Part shown: in pieces, positions 10,844 to 25,800 of the stretch
Layout of the letters: the number at the start of each line of letters is the position of its first letter
How positions within the stretch are numbered: position 1 is the first letter of the stretch
Source: Closterium sp. Naga37s-1
Taxonomy: Eukaryota; Streptophyta; Zygnematophyceae; Desmidiales; Closteriaceae
Direction: 5' to 3'
Length of the DNA stretch: 64,000 nucleotides
NCBI GenBank assembly: GCA_947471745.1
Contig: CANJKZ010000169.1
Location: 4,056,501-4,120,500, forward strand
Made by a program: the position numbers and the translations under genes
Notes under the pieces: model-generated
Databases searched by the model: none
What the model was told of the DNA's origin: nothing
Seen by the model: the letters and a program-made list of their open reading frames with translations, nothing else

Positions 10844-13800
10844 CTGCAAACAAGCACAAGAGCAACGGCAGGAAGAAAGAAACGTAGAGTCTCAGACTCG
10901 CAGCCACGTTCACAGATGCTTCACATGGAGGGGGAGGGTTGTTCAGGAGACAATTGTGCCATTTCAGACGGCATTCATCAGCAGGGCCACCAGACAATCA
11001 TGGAAGGGAACTGGCGTCATGCTCGCTGTGCATCATCAGACGTGGGCGGTTGGTCATACTCACAGCAGTGGAGGCTTTAAGCAGTTCACGGATGGCCATC
11101 GTGGCGTATCCCGACGCCGGAAGAGATCCTTTTGAGAGTTCTCAGAAGTGCATCATGAGACATCGTTGGTCACACTCACAGCAGTGGAGGATTTAAGCAG
11201 TTCACGGATGGCCATGGTGGCGTATCCCGACGCAGGCAGAGTGAACTCCACTTGCAGCGCCACCCTCACTCCCTCATGTGCTGCTCCCTCCACCCCTCGC
11301 TCTCCCCTCCTCCCTGCCACTTGCCCCTCCCCCTCCCCACTACCCGCTGCAGCGTCCAATTCGCCCTGCTTTACCTCCTTCTCATCACCACCCTCCTCTT
11401 CCCCTTTCTCCGTCTCACTCTCAACAATCCCTTCCGCCTTTTCTGCCTCCTCTGTCACCGCACCTGCCTCAGCTCCGCCTTTCCCACGCTCGCCCTCCCC
11501 CCCATCAACCCCCTCCACCAGGGCTCCGATAGGCCCCTCCCCAATCCCTAGGCGTTCCAGCTCATCTCTGCCCAGCTTCACTCCATCTGATGAAGCCAAC
11601 ACCACCACTGCCGGCACTGTCCCTGCCGCTTCCCCTCCTGCCCCTGCTTCTCCTGTTGCTGCCTCTACCCCACTGAGCGCAGCAGCGCCAGCAGTAACCC
11701 CTGCCTTTTCTTCTCCCCTCTGCGCCTGTTTGAGCGCCCCCTTGTAGCCTGGCTGCTTGAACCCATAGTACAGATGCGCTGCCTCTACAACTGCAGGAGC
11801 GTCACTGCCAGACGTAGCAGCAGCATCACCACTAGCAGATGCAGCAGGGGCATCAGTGGAAGCAGCACCAACTGCTGCTGCTGCTGCTGATGCTGTTGAG
11901 TTCGAGTCTGCTGCTGGATCCACAGATGGGGCAGCAGGTGGGGCGGCAGAGACAGGAGCAGCGGCAGAGGTAGCGGGAGTGGGGGCAGGAGTTGCGAGGG
12001 CAGCAGCAGCGATGCGGTCCAAATCAGTCTCTGCCAACACTTGCGTGGGACGCCAGTACGCCAGCACTCGCCTGTGATGGGTTGTGGGGGAATAAAGTGG
12101 GCAAGGGAATAAGGGTGAGAACAAGTGTGAGGACAGGAGAGCCAGAGTTGGGGATGCAGCATGAAGGGAAAGGGTTACGGAAGTGGGAGCGGGAGGGGGT
12201 GTGGGAGAGGAGGTGTGGTGAAGGAAACGGCTGAGGGATGTAGTTGAGAACAGGCTTATACAAGGAGCAATGTAACAGCTGTGTGCTTGAATCAGGGAGA
12301 GTGAGAGGGTGAGAGGGAGAGTTGGCTCACCAGTTGTAGTTGGAGGGGCGCTGTAACAAGCGCCTGTAGCCCCCTGGAATGCGCTCAATGGAATATTCCC
12401 TGTGGTTCATGATGGGTGGAGGGTGGGATGAGAGGGAGGGTGAGCGGGTGAGCGAGGGTTAGAGAGTGAGTGAGAGGGAAAGGAGAGGAAGGTTTGGCTT
12501 CGCATCGTGCATCTGTAGCCCCGTGGGATGTGCTCGATGGAACGCACTGTCATGCACGATGGGTGGTGGGTGAGAGGGTAAGTGAGAGGAAAGAATTGCG
12601 CTCGATGGAATACACCCTGTGGCATGGATACATGGACCAGGCGTACACACATCCACGAGACCCAGAACTCACTCACGTGCCCAGCTGCTACAACTCTGCT
12701 CCACCTCGTGCTCAAAATGACCAAAATCAGTCAACAAGCCACTATTATCGGAGAGTAGTGACTTGTTGGTTACCACACACACATGCCCAGCTGCTCCACC
12801 TGGGGACAGTCCACCTGCAGCGCATGAGCGGGCGGTGCAGCGTATGAGCGGGCGGTGCAGCGTATGAGCGGGCGGTGCAGCGTATGAGCGGGCGGTGCAG
12901 CGTATGAGCGGGCGGTGCAGCGTACGAGCGGGCGGTGCAGCGTATGAGCGGGCGGTGCAGCGTATGAGCGGGCGGTGCAGCATATGAGCGGGCGGTGCAG
13001 CGTATGAGCGGGCGGTGCAGCGTATGAGTGGGCGGTGCAGCGTATGAGCGGGCGGTGCAGCGTATGAGCGGGCGGTGCAGCACATGAGCGTGCGGTGCAG
13101 CGTATGAGCGGGCGGTGCAGCGTATGAGCAGGCAGTGCACCGAATGAGCTGGCGGTGCAGCGTATGAGCGTGTGGTGCAGCGTCTGAGCGTGCGGTGCAG
13201 CGTATGAGAGGGCGATGCAGAGTATGAGCGGGCGGTGCAGCGTATGAGCGTGCGCTGCAGCGTATGAGCGTGCGGTGCAGCGTATGAGCGTGCGGTGCAG
13301 CGTATGAGCGTGCGGTGCAGCGTATGAGCGGGCGGTGCAGCGTATGAGCGGGCGGTGCAGCGTATGAGCGTGCGGTGCTGCGTATGAGCGGGTGGTGCAG
13401 CGTATGAGCGGGCGGTGCAGCGTATGAGCGGGCGGTGCAGCGTATGAGCGGGCGGTGCAGCGTATGAGCGGGCCGTGCAGCGTATGAGCGGGCGGTGCAG
13501 CGTATGAGCGGGCGGTGCAGAGTATGAGCGGGTGGTGCAGCGCATGAGCGGGCGGTGCAGCGCATGAGCGGGCGGTGCAGCGTATGAGCGAGCGGTGCAG
13601 CGTATGAGCGGGCGGTGCAGCGTATGAGCGGGCGGTGCAGTGTATGAGCTTCGCTGGTAGGTCTATTGGCAGGTAGGTCTATTGGCAGGTAGGTCTATTG
13701 GCAGGTAGGTCTATTGGCAGGTAGGTCTATTGGCAGGTAGGTCTATTGGCTGGTAGGTCTATTGGCAGGTAGGTCTATTGGCAGGTAGGTCTATTGGCTG

Positions 13801-16800
13801 GTAGGTCTATTGGCTGGTAGGTCTATTGGCAGGTAGGTCTATTGGCAGGTAGGTCTATTGGCTGGTAGGTCTATTGGCTGGTAGGTCTATTGGCAGGTAG
13901 GTCTATTGGCAGGTAGGTCTATTGGCAGGTAGGTCTATTGGCTGGTAGGTCTATTGGCTGGTAGGTCTATTGGCAGGTAGGTCTATTGGCAGGTAGGTCT
14001 ATTGGCAGGTAGGTCTGTTGGCAGGTAGGTCTATTGGCAGGTAGCTCTATTGGCAGGTAGGTCTATTGGCAGGTAGGTCTATTGGCAGGTAGGTCTATTG
14101 GCTGGTAGGTCTATTGGCTGGTAGGTCTATTGGCAGGTAGGTCTATTGGCAGGTAGGTCTATTGGCTGGTAGGTCTATTGGCAGGAAGGTCTATTGGCAG
14201 GAAGGTCTATTGGCTGGTAGGTCAAATTGGCTGGTAGGTCTATTGGCAGGTAGCTCTATTGGCAGGTAGGTCTATTGGCAGGTAGGTCTATTGGCTGGTA
14301 GGTCTATTGGCAGGTAGGTCTATTGGCTGGTAGGTCTATTGGCAGGTAGGTCTATTGGCTGGTAGGTCTATTGGCAGGTAGGTCTATTGGCAGGTAGGTC
14401 TATTGGCTGGTAGGTCTATTGGCTGGTAGGTCTATTGGCAGGTAGGTCTATTGGCTGGTAGGTCTATTGGCAGGTAGGTCTATTGGCTGGTAGGTCTATT
14501 GGCTGGTAGGTCTATTGGCTGGTAGGTCTATTGGCAGGTAGGTCTATTGGCAGGTAGGTCTATTGGCTGGTAGGTCTATTGGCTGGTAGGTCTATTGGCT
14601 GGTAGGTCTATTGGCTGGTAGGTCTATTGGCAGGTAGGTCTATTGGCAGGTAGGTCTATTGGCAGGTAGGTCTATTGGCTGGTAGGTCTATTGGCTGGTA
14701 GGTCTATTGGCAGGTAGGTCTATTGGCTGGTAGGTCTATTGGCTGGTAGGTCTATTGGCAGGTAGGTCTATTGGCTGGTAGGTCTATTGGCAGGTAGGTC
14801 TATTGGCTGGTAGGTCTATTGGCAGGTAGGTCTATTGGCAGGTAGGTCTATTGGCAGGTAGGTCTATTGGCTGGTAGGTCTACTGGCAGGTAGGTCTATT
14901 GGCTGGTAGGTCTATTGGCAGGTAGGTCTATTGGCTGGTAGGTCTATTGGCAGGTAGGTCTATTGGCAGGTAGGTCTATTGGCTGGTAGGTCTATTGGCT
15001 GGTAGGTCTATTGGCAGGTAGGTCTATTGGCAGGTAGGTCTGTTGGCAGGTAGGTCTATTGGCTGGTAGGTCTGTTGGCAGGTAGGTCTATTGGCTGGTA
15101 GGTCTATTGGCTGGTAGGTCTATTGGCAGGTAGGTCTATTGGCAGGTAGGTCTATTGGCAGGTAGGTCTATTGGCAGGTAGATCTATTGGCAGGTAGGTC
15201 TATTGGCAGGTAGGTCTATTGGCTGGTAGGTCTATTGGCTGGTAGGTCAAATTGGCTGGTAGGTCTATTGGCAGGTAGGTCTATTGGCAGGTAGGTCTAT
15301 TGGCAGGTAGGTCTATTGGCAGGTAGGTCTATTGGCTGGTAGGTCTATTGGCTGGTAGGTCTATTGGCAGGTAGGTCTATTGGCAGGTAGGTCTATTGGC
15401 TGGTAGGTCTATTGGCTGGTAGGTCTATTGGCAGGTAGGTCTATTGGCAGGTAGGTCTATTGGCAGGTAGGTCTATTGGCTGGTAGGTCTATTGGCTGGT
15501 AGGTCTATTGGCACGTAGGTCTATTGGCAGGTAGGTCTGTTGGCAGGTAGGTCTATTGGCTGGTAGGTCTGTTGGCAGGTAGGTCTATTGGCAGGTAGGT
15601 CTATTGGCAGGTAGGTCTATTGGCTGGTAGGTCTATTGGCTGGTAGGTCTATTGGCAGGAAGGTCTATTGGCAGGAAGGTCTATTGGCTGGTAGGTCAAA
15701 TTGGCTGGTAGGTCTATTGGCAGGTAGCTCTATTGGCAGGTAGGTCTATTGGCAGGTAGGTCTATTGGCAGGTAGGTCTATTGGCTGGTAGGTCTATTGG
15801 CTGGTAGGTCTATTGGCAGGTAGGTCTATTGGCAGGTAGGTCTATTGGCTGGTAGGTCAAATTGGCTGGTAGGTCTATTGGCTAGTAGGTCTATTGGCTG
15901 GTAGGTCTATTGGCAGGTAGGTCTATTGGTAGGTAGGTCTATTGGCTGGTAGGTCTATTGGCTGGTAGGTCTATTGGCTGGTAGGTCTATTGGCAGGTAG
16001 GTCTATTGACTGGTAGGTCTATCGGCTGGTAGGTCTATTGGCTGGTAGGTCTATTGGCTGGTAGGTCTATTGGCAGGTTGGTCTATTGGCTGGTAGGTCT
16101 ATTTGCTGGTAGGTCTATTGACTGGTAGGTCTATTGGCAGGTAGGTCTATTGGCAGGTAGGTCTATTAGCAGGTAGGTCTATTGGCTGGTAGGTCTATTG
16201 GCAGGTAGGTCTATTGGCTGGTAGGTATATTGGCTGGTAGGTCTATTGGCTGGTAGGTCTATTGGCTGGTAGGTCTATTGGCAGGTAGGGCTATTGGCTG
16301 GTAGGTCTATTGGCTGGTAGGTCTATTGGCTGGTAGGGCTATTGTCAGGTAGGTCTATTGGCTGGTAGGTCTATTGGCAGGTAGGTAGGTCTATTGGCTG
16401 GTAGGTCTATTGGCTGGTAGGTCTATTGGCTGGTAGGTCTATTGGCAGGTAGGTCTATTGGCAGGTAGGTAGGTCTATTGGCAGGTAGGTCTATTGGCCG
16501 GTAGGTCTATTGGCTGGTAGGTCTATTGGCAGGTACGTCTATTGGCTGGTAGGTCTATTGGCAGGTAGGTCTATTGGCTGGTAGGTCTATTGGCAGGTAG
16601 GTCTATTGGCTGGTAGGTCTATTGGCTGGTAGGTCTATTGGCTGGTAGGTCTATTGGCAGGTAGGTCTATTGGCTGGTAGGTCTATTGGCAGGTAGGTCT
16701 ATTGGCTGGTAGGTCTATTGGCTGGTAGGTCTATTGGCAGGTAGGTCTATTGGCTGGTAGGGCTATTGTCAGGTAGGTCTATTGGCTGGTAGGTCTATTG

Positions 16801-19800
16801 GCTGGTAGGTCTATTGGCTGGTAGGTCTATTGGCAGGTAGGTCTATTGGCTGGTAGGTCTATTGGCTGGTAGGTGTATTGGCTGGTAGGTCTATTGGCAG
16901 GTAGGTAGGTCTATTGGCCGGTAGGTCTATTGGCTGGTAGGTCTATTGGCTGGTAGGTCTATTGGCAGGTAGGTCTATTGGCAGGTAGGTAGGTCTATTG
17001 GCAGGTAGGTCTATTGGCCGGTAGGTCTATTGGCTGGTAGGTCTATTGGCAGGTACGTCTATTGGCTGGTAGGTCTATTGGCAGGTAGGTCTATTGGCTG
17101 GTAGGTCTATTGGCAGGTAGGTCTATTGGCAGGTAGGTCCATTAGCTGGTAGGTCTATTGGCAGGTAGGTCTATTGGCTGGTAGGTCTATTGGCAGGTAG
17201 GTCTATTGGCTGGTAGGTCTATTGGCTGGTAGGTCTATTGACTGGTAGGTCTATTGGCAGGTAGGTCTATTGGCAGGTAGGTCTATTGGCAGGTAGGTCT
17301 ATTGGCAGGTAGGTCTATTGGCAGGTAGGTCCATTAGCTGGTAGGTCTATTGGCTGGTAAGTCAATTGGCTGGTAGGTCAATTGGCTGGTAGGTCTATTC
17401 GCAGGTAGGTCTATTGGCTGGTAGGTCTACTGGCAGGTAGGTCTATTGGCTGGTAGGTCTATTGGCAGGTAGGTCTATTGGCTGGCAGGTCTATTGGCTG
17501 GTAGGTCTATTGGCAGGTAGGTCTTTTGGCTGGTAGGTCTATTGGCAGGTAGGTCTATTGGCAGGTAGGTCTATTGGCTGGTAGGTCTTTTGGCTGGTAG
17601 GTCTATTGGCTGGTAGGTCTATTGGCTAGTAGGTCTATTGGCAGGTAGGTAGGTCTATTGGCAGGTAGGTCTATTGGCTAGTAGGTCTATTGGCTGGTAG
17701 GTCTATTGGCTGGTAGGTCTATTGGCTAGTAGGTCTATTGGCTGGTAGGTCTATTGGCAGGTAGGTCTATTGGCAGGTAGGTCTATTGGCTGGTAGGTCT
17801 ATTGGCAGGAAGGTCTATTGGCAGGAAGGTCTATTGGCTGGTAGGTCAAATTGGCTGGTAGGTCTATTGGCAGGTAGCTCTATTGGCAGGTAGGTCTATT
17901 GGCAGGTAGGTCTATTGGCTGGTAGGTCTATTGGCAGGTAGGTCTATTGGCTGGTAGGTCTATTGGCAGGTAGGTCTATTGGCTGGTAGGTCTATTGGCA
18001 GGTAGGTCTATTGGCAGGTAGGTCTATTGGCTGGTAGGTCTATTGGCTGGTAGGTCTATTGGCAGGTAGGTCTATTGGCTGGTAGGTCTATTGGCAGGTA
18101 GGTCTATTGGCTGGTAGGTCTATTGGCTGGTAGGTCTATTGGCTGGTAGGTCTATTGGCAGGTAGGTCTATTGGCAGGTAGGTCTATTGGCTGGTAGGTC
18201 TATTGGCTGGTAGGTCTATTGGCTGGTAGGTCTATTGGCTGGTAGGTCTATTGGCAGGTAGGTCTATTGGCAGGTAGGTCTATTGGCAGGTAGGTCTATT
18301 GGCTGGTAGGTCTATTGGCTGGTAGGTCTATTGGCAGGTAGGTCTATTGGCTGGTAGGTCTATTGGCTGGTAGGTCTATTGGCAGGTAGGTCTATTGGCT
18401 GGTAGGTCTATTGGCAGGTAGGTCTATTGGCTGGTAGGTCTATTGGCAGGTAGGTCTATTGGCAGGTAGGTCTATTGGCAGGTAGGTCTATTGGCTGGTA
18501 GGTCTACTGGCAGGTAGGTCTATTGGCTGGTAGGTCTATTGGCAGGTAGGTCTATTGGCTGGTAGGTCTATTGGCAGGTAGGTCTATTGGCAGGTAGGTC
18601 TATTGGCTGGTAGGTCTATTGGCTGGTAGGTCTATTGGCAGGTAGGTCTATTGGCAGGTAGGTCTGTTGGCAGGTAGGTCTATTGGCTGGTAGGTCTGTT
18701 GGCAGGTAGGTCTATTGGCTGGTAGGTCTATTGGCTGGTAGGTCTATTGGCAGGTAGGTCTATTGGCAGGTAGGTCTATTGGCAGGTAGGTCTATTGGCA
18801 GGTAGATCTATTGGCAGGTAGGTCTATTGGCAGGTAGGTCTATTGGCTGGTAGGTCTATTGGCTGGTAGGTCAAATTGGCTGGTAGGTCTATTGGCAGGT
18901 AGGTCTATTGGCAGGTAGGTCTATTGGCAGGTAGGTCTATTGGCAGGTAGGTCTATTGGCTGGTAGGTCTATTGGCTGGTAGGTCTATTGGCAGGTAGGT
19001 CTATTGGCAGGTAGGTCTATTGGCTGGTAGGTCTATTGGCTGGTAGGTCTATTGGCAGGTAGGTCTATTGGCAGGTAGGTCTATTGGCAGGTAGGTCTAT
19101 TGGCTGGTAGGTCTATTGGCTGGTAGGTCTATTGGCACGTAGGTCTATTGGCAGGTAGGTCTGTTGGCAGGTAGGTCTATTGGCTGGTAGGTCTGTTGGC
19201 AGGTAGGTCTATTGGCAGGTAGGTCTATTGGCAGGTAGGTCTATTGGCTGGTAGGTCTATTGGCTGGTAGGTCTATTGGCAGGAAGGTCTATTGGCAGGA
19301 AGGTCTATTGGCTGGTAGGTCAAATTGGCTGGTAGGTCTATTGGCAGGTAGCTCTATTGGCAGGTAGGTCTATTGGCAGGTAGGTCTATTGGCAGGTAGG
19401 TCTATTGGCTGGTAGGTCTATTGGCTGGTAGGTCTATTGGCAGGTAGGTCTATTGGCAGGTAGGTCTATTGGCTGGTAGGTCAAATTGGCTGGTAGGTCT
19501 ATTGGCTAGTAGGTCTATTGGCTGGTAGGTCTATTGGCAGGTAGGTCTATTGGTAGGTAGGTCTATTGGCTGGTAGGTCTATTGGCTGGTAGGTCTATTG
19601 GCTGGTAGGTCTATTGGCAGGTAGGTCTATTGACTGGTAGGTCTATCGGCTGGTAGGTCTATTGGCTGGTAGGTCTATTGGCTGGTAGGTCTATTGGCAG
19701 GTTGGTCTATTGGCTGGTAGGTCTATTGGCTGGTAGGTCTATTGACTGGTAGGTCTATTGGCAGGTAGGTCTATTGGCAGGTAGGTCTATTAGCAGGTAG

Positions 19801-22800
19801 GTCTATTGGCTGGTAGGTCTATTGGCAGGTAGGTCTATTGGCTGGTAGGTATATTGGCTGGTAGGTCTATTGGCTGGTAGGTCTATTGGCTGGTAGGTCT
19901 ATTGGCAGGTAGGGCTATTGGCTGGTAGGTCTATTGGCTGGTAGGTCTATTGGCTGGTAGGGCTATTGTCAGGTAGGTCTATTGGCTGGTAGGTCTATTG
20001 GCAGGTAGGTAGGTCTATTGGCTGGTAGGTCTATTGGCTGGTAGGTCTATTGGCTGGTAGGTCTATTGGCAGGTAGGTCTATTGGCAGGTAGGTAGGTCT
20101 ATTGGCAGGTAGGTCTATTGGCCGGTAGGTCTATTGGCTGGTAGGTCTATTGGCAGGTACGTCTATTGGCTGGTAGGTCTATTGGCAGGTAGGTCTATTG
20201 GCTGGTAGGTCTATTGGCAGGTAGGTCTATTGGCTGGTAGGTCTATTGGCTGGTAGGTCTATTGGCTGGTAGGTCTATTGGCAGGTAGGTCTATTGGCTG
20301 GTAGGTCTATTGGCAGGTAGGTCTATTGGCTGGTAGGTCTATTGGCTGGTAGGTCTATTGGCAGGTAGGTCTATTGGCTGGTAGGGCTATTGTCAGGTAG
20401 GTCTATTGGCTGGTAGGTCTATTGGCTGGTAGGTCTATTGGCTGGTAGGTCTATTGGCAGGTAGGTCTATTGGCTGGTAGGTCTATTGGCTGGTAGGTGT
20501 ATTGGCTGGTAGGTCTATTGGCAGGTAGGTAGGTCTATTGGCCGGTAGGTCTATTGGCTGGTAGGTCTATTGGCTGGTAGGTCTATTGGCAGGTAGGTCT
20601 ATTGGCAGGTAGGTAGGTCTATTGGCAGGTAGGTCTATTGGCCGGTAGGTCTATTGGCTGGTAGGTCTATTGGCAGGTACGTCTATTGGCTGGTAGGTCT
20701 ATTGGCAGGTAGGTCTATTGGCTGGTAGGTCTATTGGCAGGTAGGTCTATTGGCTGGTAGGTCTATTGGCTGGTAGGTCTATTGGCTGGTAGGTCTATTG
20801 GCTGGTAGGTCTATTGGCAGGTAGGTCTATTGGCTGGTAGGTCTATTGGCAGGTAGGTCTATTGGCTGGTAGGTCTATTGGCTGGTAGGTCTATTGGCAG
20901 GTAGGTCTATTGGCTGGTAGGTCTATTGGCTGGTAGGTCTATTGGCAGGTAGGTCTATTGGCAGGTAGGTCTATTGGCTGGTAGGTCTATTGGCTGGTAG
21001 GTCTATTGGCAGGTAGGTCTATTGGCAGGTAGGTCTATTGGCAGGTAGTGTATTGGCTGGTAGGTCTATTGGCTGGTAGGTCTATTGGCAGGTAGGTCTA
21101 TTGGCAGGTAGGTCTGTTGGCAGGTAGGTCTATTGGCTGGTAGGTCTGTTGGCAGGTAGGTCTATTGGCAGGTAGGTCTATTGGCAGGTAGGTCTATTGG
21201 CTGGTAGGTCTATTGGCTGGTAGGTCTATTGGCAGGAAGGTCTATTGGCAGGAAGGTCTATTGGCTGGTAGGTCAAATTGGCTGGTAGGTCTATTGGCAG
21301 GTAGCTCTATTGGCAGGTAGGTCTATTGGCAGGTAGGTCTATTGGCAGGTAGGTCTATTGGCTGGTAGGTCTATTGGCTGGTAGGTCTATTGGCAGGTAG
21401 GTCTATTGGCAGGTAGGTCTATTGGTTGGTAGGTCAAATTGGCTGGTAGGTCTATTGGCTAGTAGGTCTACTGGCAGGTAGGTCTATTGGCAGGTAGGTC
21501 TATTGGCTGGTAGGTCTATTGGCAGGTAGGTCTATTGGTAGGTAGGTCTATTGGCTGGTAGGTCTATTGGCTGGTAGGTCTATTGGCTGGTAGGTCTATT
21601 GGCAGGTAGGTCTATTGACTGGTAGGTCTATCGGCTGGTAGGTCTATTGGCTGGTAGGTCTATTGGCTGGTAGGTCTATTGGCAGGTTGGTCTATTGGCT
21701 GGTAGGTCTATTGGCTGGTAGGTCTATTGACTGGTAGGTCTATTGGCAGGTAGGTCTATTGGCAGGTAGGTCTATTAGCAGGTAGGTCTATTGGCAGGTA
21801 GGTCTATTGGCAGGTAGGTCTATTGGCTGGTAGGTCTATTGGCTGGTAGGTCTATTGGCTGGTAGGTCTATTGGCTGGTAGGTCTATTGGCAGGTAGGGC
21901 TATTGGCTGGTAGGTCTATTGGCTGGTAGGTCTATTGGCTGGTAGGGCTATTGTCAGGTAGGTCTATTGGCTGGTAGGTCTATTGGCAGGTAGGTAGGTC
22001 TATTGGCCGGTAGGTCTATTGGCTGGTAGGTCTATTGGCTGGTAGGTCTATTGGCAGGTAGGTCTATTGGCAGGTAGGTAGGTCTATTGGCAGGTAGGTC
22101 TATTGGCCGGTAGGTCTATTGGCTGGTAGGTCTATTGGCAGCTACGTCTATTGGCTGGTAGGTCTATTGGCAGGTAGGTCTATTGGCTGGTAGGTCTATT
22201 GGCAGGTAGGTCTATTGGCTGGTAGGTCTATTGGCTGGTAGGTCTATTGGCTGGTAGGTCTATTGGCAGGTAGGTCTATTGGCTGGTAGGTCTATTGGCA
22301 GGTAGGTCTATTGGCTGGTAGGTCTATTGGCTGGTAGGTCTATTGACTGGTAGGTCTATTGGCAGGTAGGTCTATTGGCAGGTAGGTCTATTGGCAGGTA
22401 GGTCTATTGGCAGGTAGGTCTATTGGCAGGTAGGTCTATTGGTTGGTAGGTCTATTGGCTGGTAGGTCTATTGGCTGGTAGGTCTATTGGCTGGTAGGTC
22501 TATTGGCAGGTAGGTCTATTGGCAGGTAGGTCTATTGACTGGTAGGTCTATCGGCTGGTAGGTCTATTGGCTGGTAGGTCTATTGGCAGGTAGGTCTATT
22601 GGCTGGTAGGTCTATTGGCTGGTAGGTCTATTGGCTGGTAGGTCTATTGGCAGGTAGGTCTATTGGCTGGTAGGTCTATTGGCTGGTAGGTGTATTGGCT
22701 GGTAGGTCTATTGGCTTGTAGGTCTATTGGCTGGTAGGTCTATTGGCCGGTAGGTCTATTGGCTGGTAGGTCTATTGGCAGGTAGGTCTATTGGCAGGTA

Positions 22801-25800
22801 GGTCTATTGGCAGGTAGGTCTATTGGCAGGTAGGTCTATTGGCAGGTAGGTCTATTGGCTGGTAGGTCTATTGGCAGGTAGGTCTATTGGCTGGTAGTTC
22901 TATTGGCAGGTAGGTCTATTGGCAGGTACGTCTATTGGCTGGCAGGTCTATTGGCTGGTAGGTCTATTGGCAGGTAGGTCTTTTGGCTGGTAGGTCTATT
23001 GGCAGGTAGGTCTATTGGCAGGTAGGTCTATTGGCTGGTAGGTCTATTGGCAGGTAGGTCTATTGCCTGGTAGGTCTATTGGCTGGTAGGTCTATTGGCA
23101 GGTAGGTCTATTGGCTGGTAGGTCTATTGGCTGGTAGGTGTATTGGCTGGTAGGTCTATTGGCTTGTAGGTCTATTGGCTGGTAGGTCTATTGGCCGGTA
23201 GGTCTATTGGCTGGAAGGTCTATTGGCAGGTAGGTCTATTGGCAGGTAGGTCTATTGGCAGGTAGGTCTATTGGCAGGTAGGTCTATTGGCAGGTAGGTC
23301 TATTGGCTGGTAGGTCTATTGGCAGGTAGGTCTATTGGCTGGTAGTTCTATTGGCAGGTAGGTCTATTGGCAGGTACGTCTATTGGCTGGCAGGTCTATT
23401 GGCTGGTAGGTCTATTGGCAGGTAGGACTTTTGGCTGGTAGGTCTATTGGCAGGTAGGTCTATTGGCAGGTAGGTCTATTGGCTGGTAGGTCTATTGGCA
23501 GGTAGGTCTATTGGCTGGTAGGTCTATTGGCTGGTAGGTCTATTGGCAGGTAGGTCTATTGGCTGGTAGGTCTATTGGCTGGTAGGTGTATTGGCTGGTA
23601 GGTCTATTGGCTTGTAGGTCTATTGGCTGGTAGGTCTATTGGCCGGTAGGTCTATTGGCTGGTAGGTCTATTGGCTGGTAGGTCTATTGACTGGTAGGTC
23701 TATTGGCAGGTAGGTCTATTGGCTGGTAGGTCTATTGGCAGGTAGGTCTATTGGCAGGTAGGTCTATTGGCAGGTAGGTCTATTGGCTGGTAGGTCTATT
23801 GGCTGGTAGGTCTATTGGCTGGTAGGTCTATTGGCAGGTAGGTCTATTGGAAGGTAGGTCTATTGGCTGGTAGGTCAATTGGCTGGTAGGTCTATTCGTA
23901 GGTAGGTCTATTGGCTGGTAGGTCTACTGGCAGGTAGGTCTATTGGCTGGTAGGTCTATTGGCAGGTAGGTCTATTGGCTGGTAGGTCTATTGGCTGGTA
24001 GGTCTATTGGCAGGAAGGTCTATTGGCAGGTAGGTCTATTGGCTGGTAGGTCTATTGGCTGGTAGGTCTATTGGCAGGTAGGTCTATTGGCCGGTAGGTC
24101 TATTGGCTGGTAGGTCTATTGGCAGGTACGTCTATTGGCTGGTAGGTCTATTGGAAGGTAGGTCTATTGGCTGGTAGGTCTATTGGCTGGTAGGTCTATT
24201 GGCAGGTAGGTCTATTGGCAGGTAGGTCTATTGGCTGGTAGGTCTATTGGCAGGTAGGTCTATTGGCTGGTAGGTCTATTGGCTGCTAGGTCTATTGACT
24301 GGTAGGTCTATTGGCAGGTAGGTCTATTGGCAGGTAGGTCTATTGGCAGGTAGGTCTATTGGCAGGTAGGTCTATTGGCAGGTAGGTCCATTAGCTGGTA
24401 GGTCTATTGGCAGGTAGGTCTATTGGCTGGTAGGTCTATTGGCAGGTAGGTCTATTGGCTGGTAGGTCTATTGGCTGGTAGGTCTATTGACTGGTAGGTC
24501 TATTGGCAGGTAGGTCTATTGGCAGGTAGGTCTATTGGCAGGTAGGTCTATTGGCAGGTAGGTCTATTGGCAGGTAGGTCCATTAGCTGGTAGGTCTATT
24601 GGCTGGTAAGTCAATTGGCTGGTAGGTCAATTGGCTGGTAGGTCTATTCGCAGGTAGGTCTATTGGCTGGTAGGTCTACTGGCAGGTAGGTCTATTGGCT
24701 GGTAGGTCTATTGTCAGGTAGGTCTATTGGCTGGCAGGTCTATTGGCTGGTAGGTCTATTGGCAGGTAGGTCTTTTGGCTGGTAGGTCTATTGGCAGGTA
24801 GGTCTATTGGCTGGTAGGTCTTTTGGCTGGTAGGTCTATTGGCTGGTAGGTCTATTGGCTGGTAGGTCTATTGGCAGGTAGGTCTATTGGCTGGAAGGTC
24901 TATTGGCAGGTAGGTCTATTGGCAGGTAGGTCTATTGGCAGGTAGGTCTATTGGCAGGTAGGTCTATTGGCAGGTAGGTCTATTGGCTGGTAGGTCTATT
25001 GGCAGGTAGGTTTATTGGCTGGTAGGTCTATTGGCTGGTAGGTCTATTGGCAGGAAGGTCTATTGGCAGGTAGGTCTATTGGCTGGTAGGTCTATTGGCT
25101 GGTAGGTCTATTGGCAGGAAGGTCTATTGGCAGGTAGGTCTATTGGCTGGTAGGTCTATTGGCTGGTAGGTCTATTGGCAGGTAGGTCTATTGGCCGGTA
25201 GGTCTATTGGCTGGTAGGTCTATTGGCAGGTACGTCTATTGGCTGGTAGGTCTATTGGAAGGTAGGTCTATTGGCTGGTAGGTCTATTGGCTGGTAGGTC
25301 TATTGGCTGGTAGGTCTATTGGCAGGTAGGTCTATTGGCTGGTAGGTCTATTGGCAGGTAGGTCTATTGGCTGGTAGGTCTATTGGCTGGTTGGTCTATT
25401 GACTGGTAGGTCTATTGGCAGGTAGGTCTATTGGCAGGTAGGTCTATTGGCAGGTAGGTCTATTGGCAGGTAGGTCTATTGGCAGGTAGGTCCATTAGCT
25501 GGTAGGTCTATTGGCAGTAAGGTCTATTGGCTGGTAGGTCTATTGGCAGGTAGGTCTATTGGCTGGTAGGTCTATTGGCTGGTAGGTCAATTGGCTGGTA
25601 GGTCTATTCGTAGGTAGGTCTATTGGCTGGTAGGTCTACTGGCAGGTAGGTCTATTGGCTGGTAGGTCTATTGGCAGGTAGGTCTATTGGCTGGTAGGTC
25701 TATTGGCTGGTAGGTCTATTGGCAGGAAGGTCTATTGGCAGGTAGGTCTATTGGCTGGTAGGTCTATTGGCTGGTAGGTCTATTGGCAGGTAGGTCTATT

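Noticed and set aside
12669-13565. 298- and 266-codon minus-strand frames reading HTLHRPLIRCTARSYAAP
   Set aside because: Product of the 20-bp minisatellite (60-nt cycle) without stops; inside intron 13.
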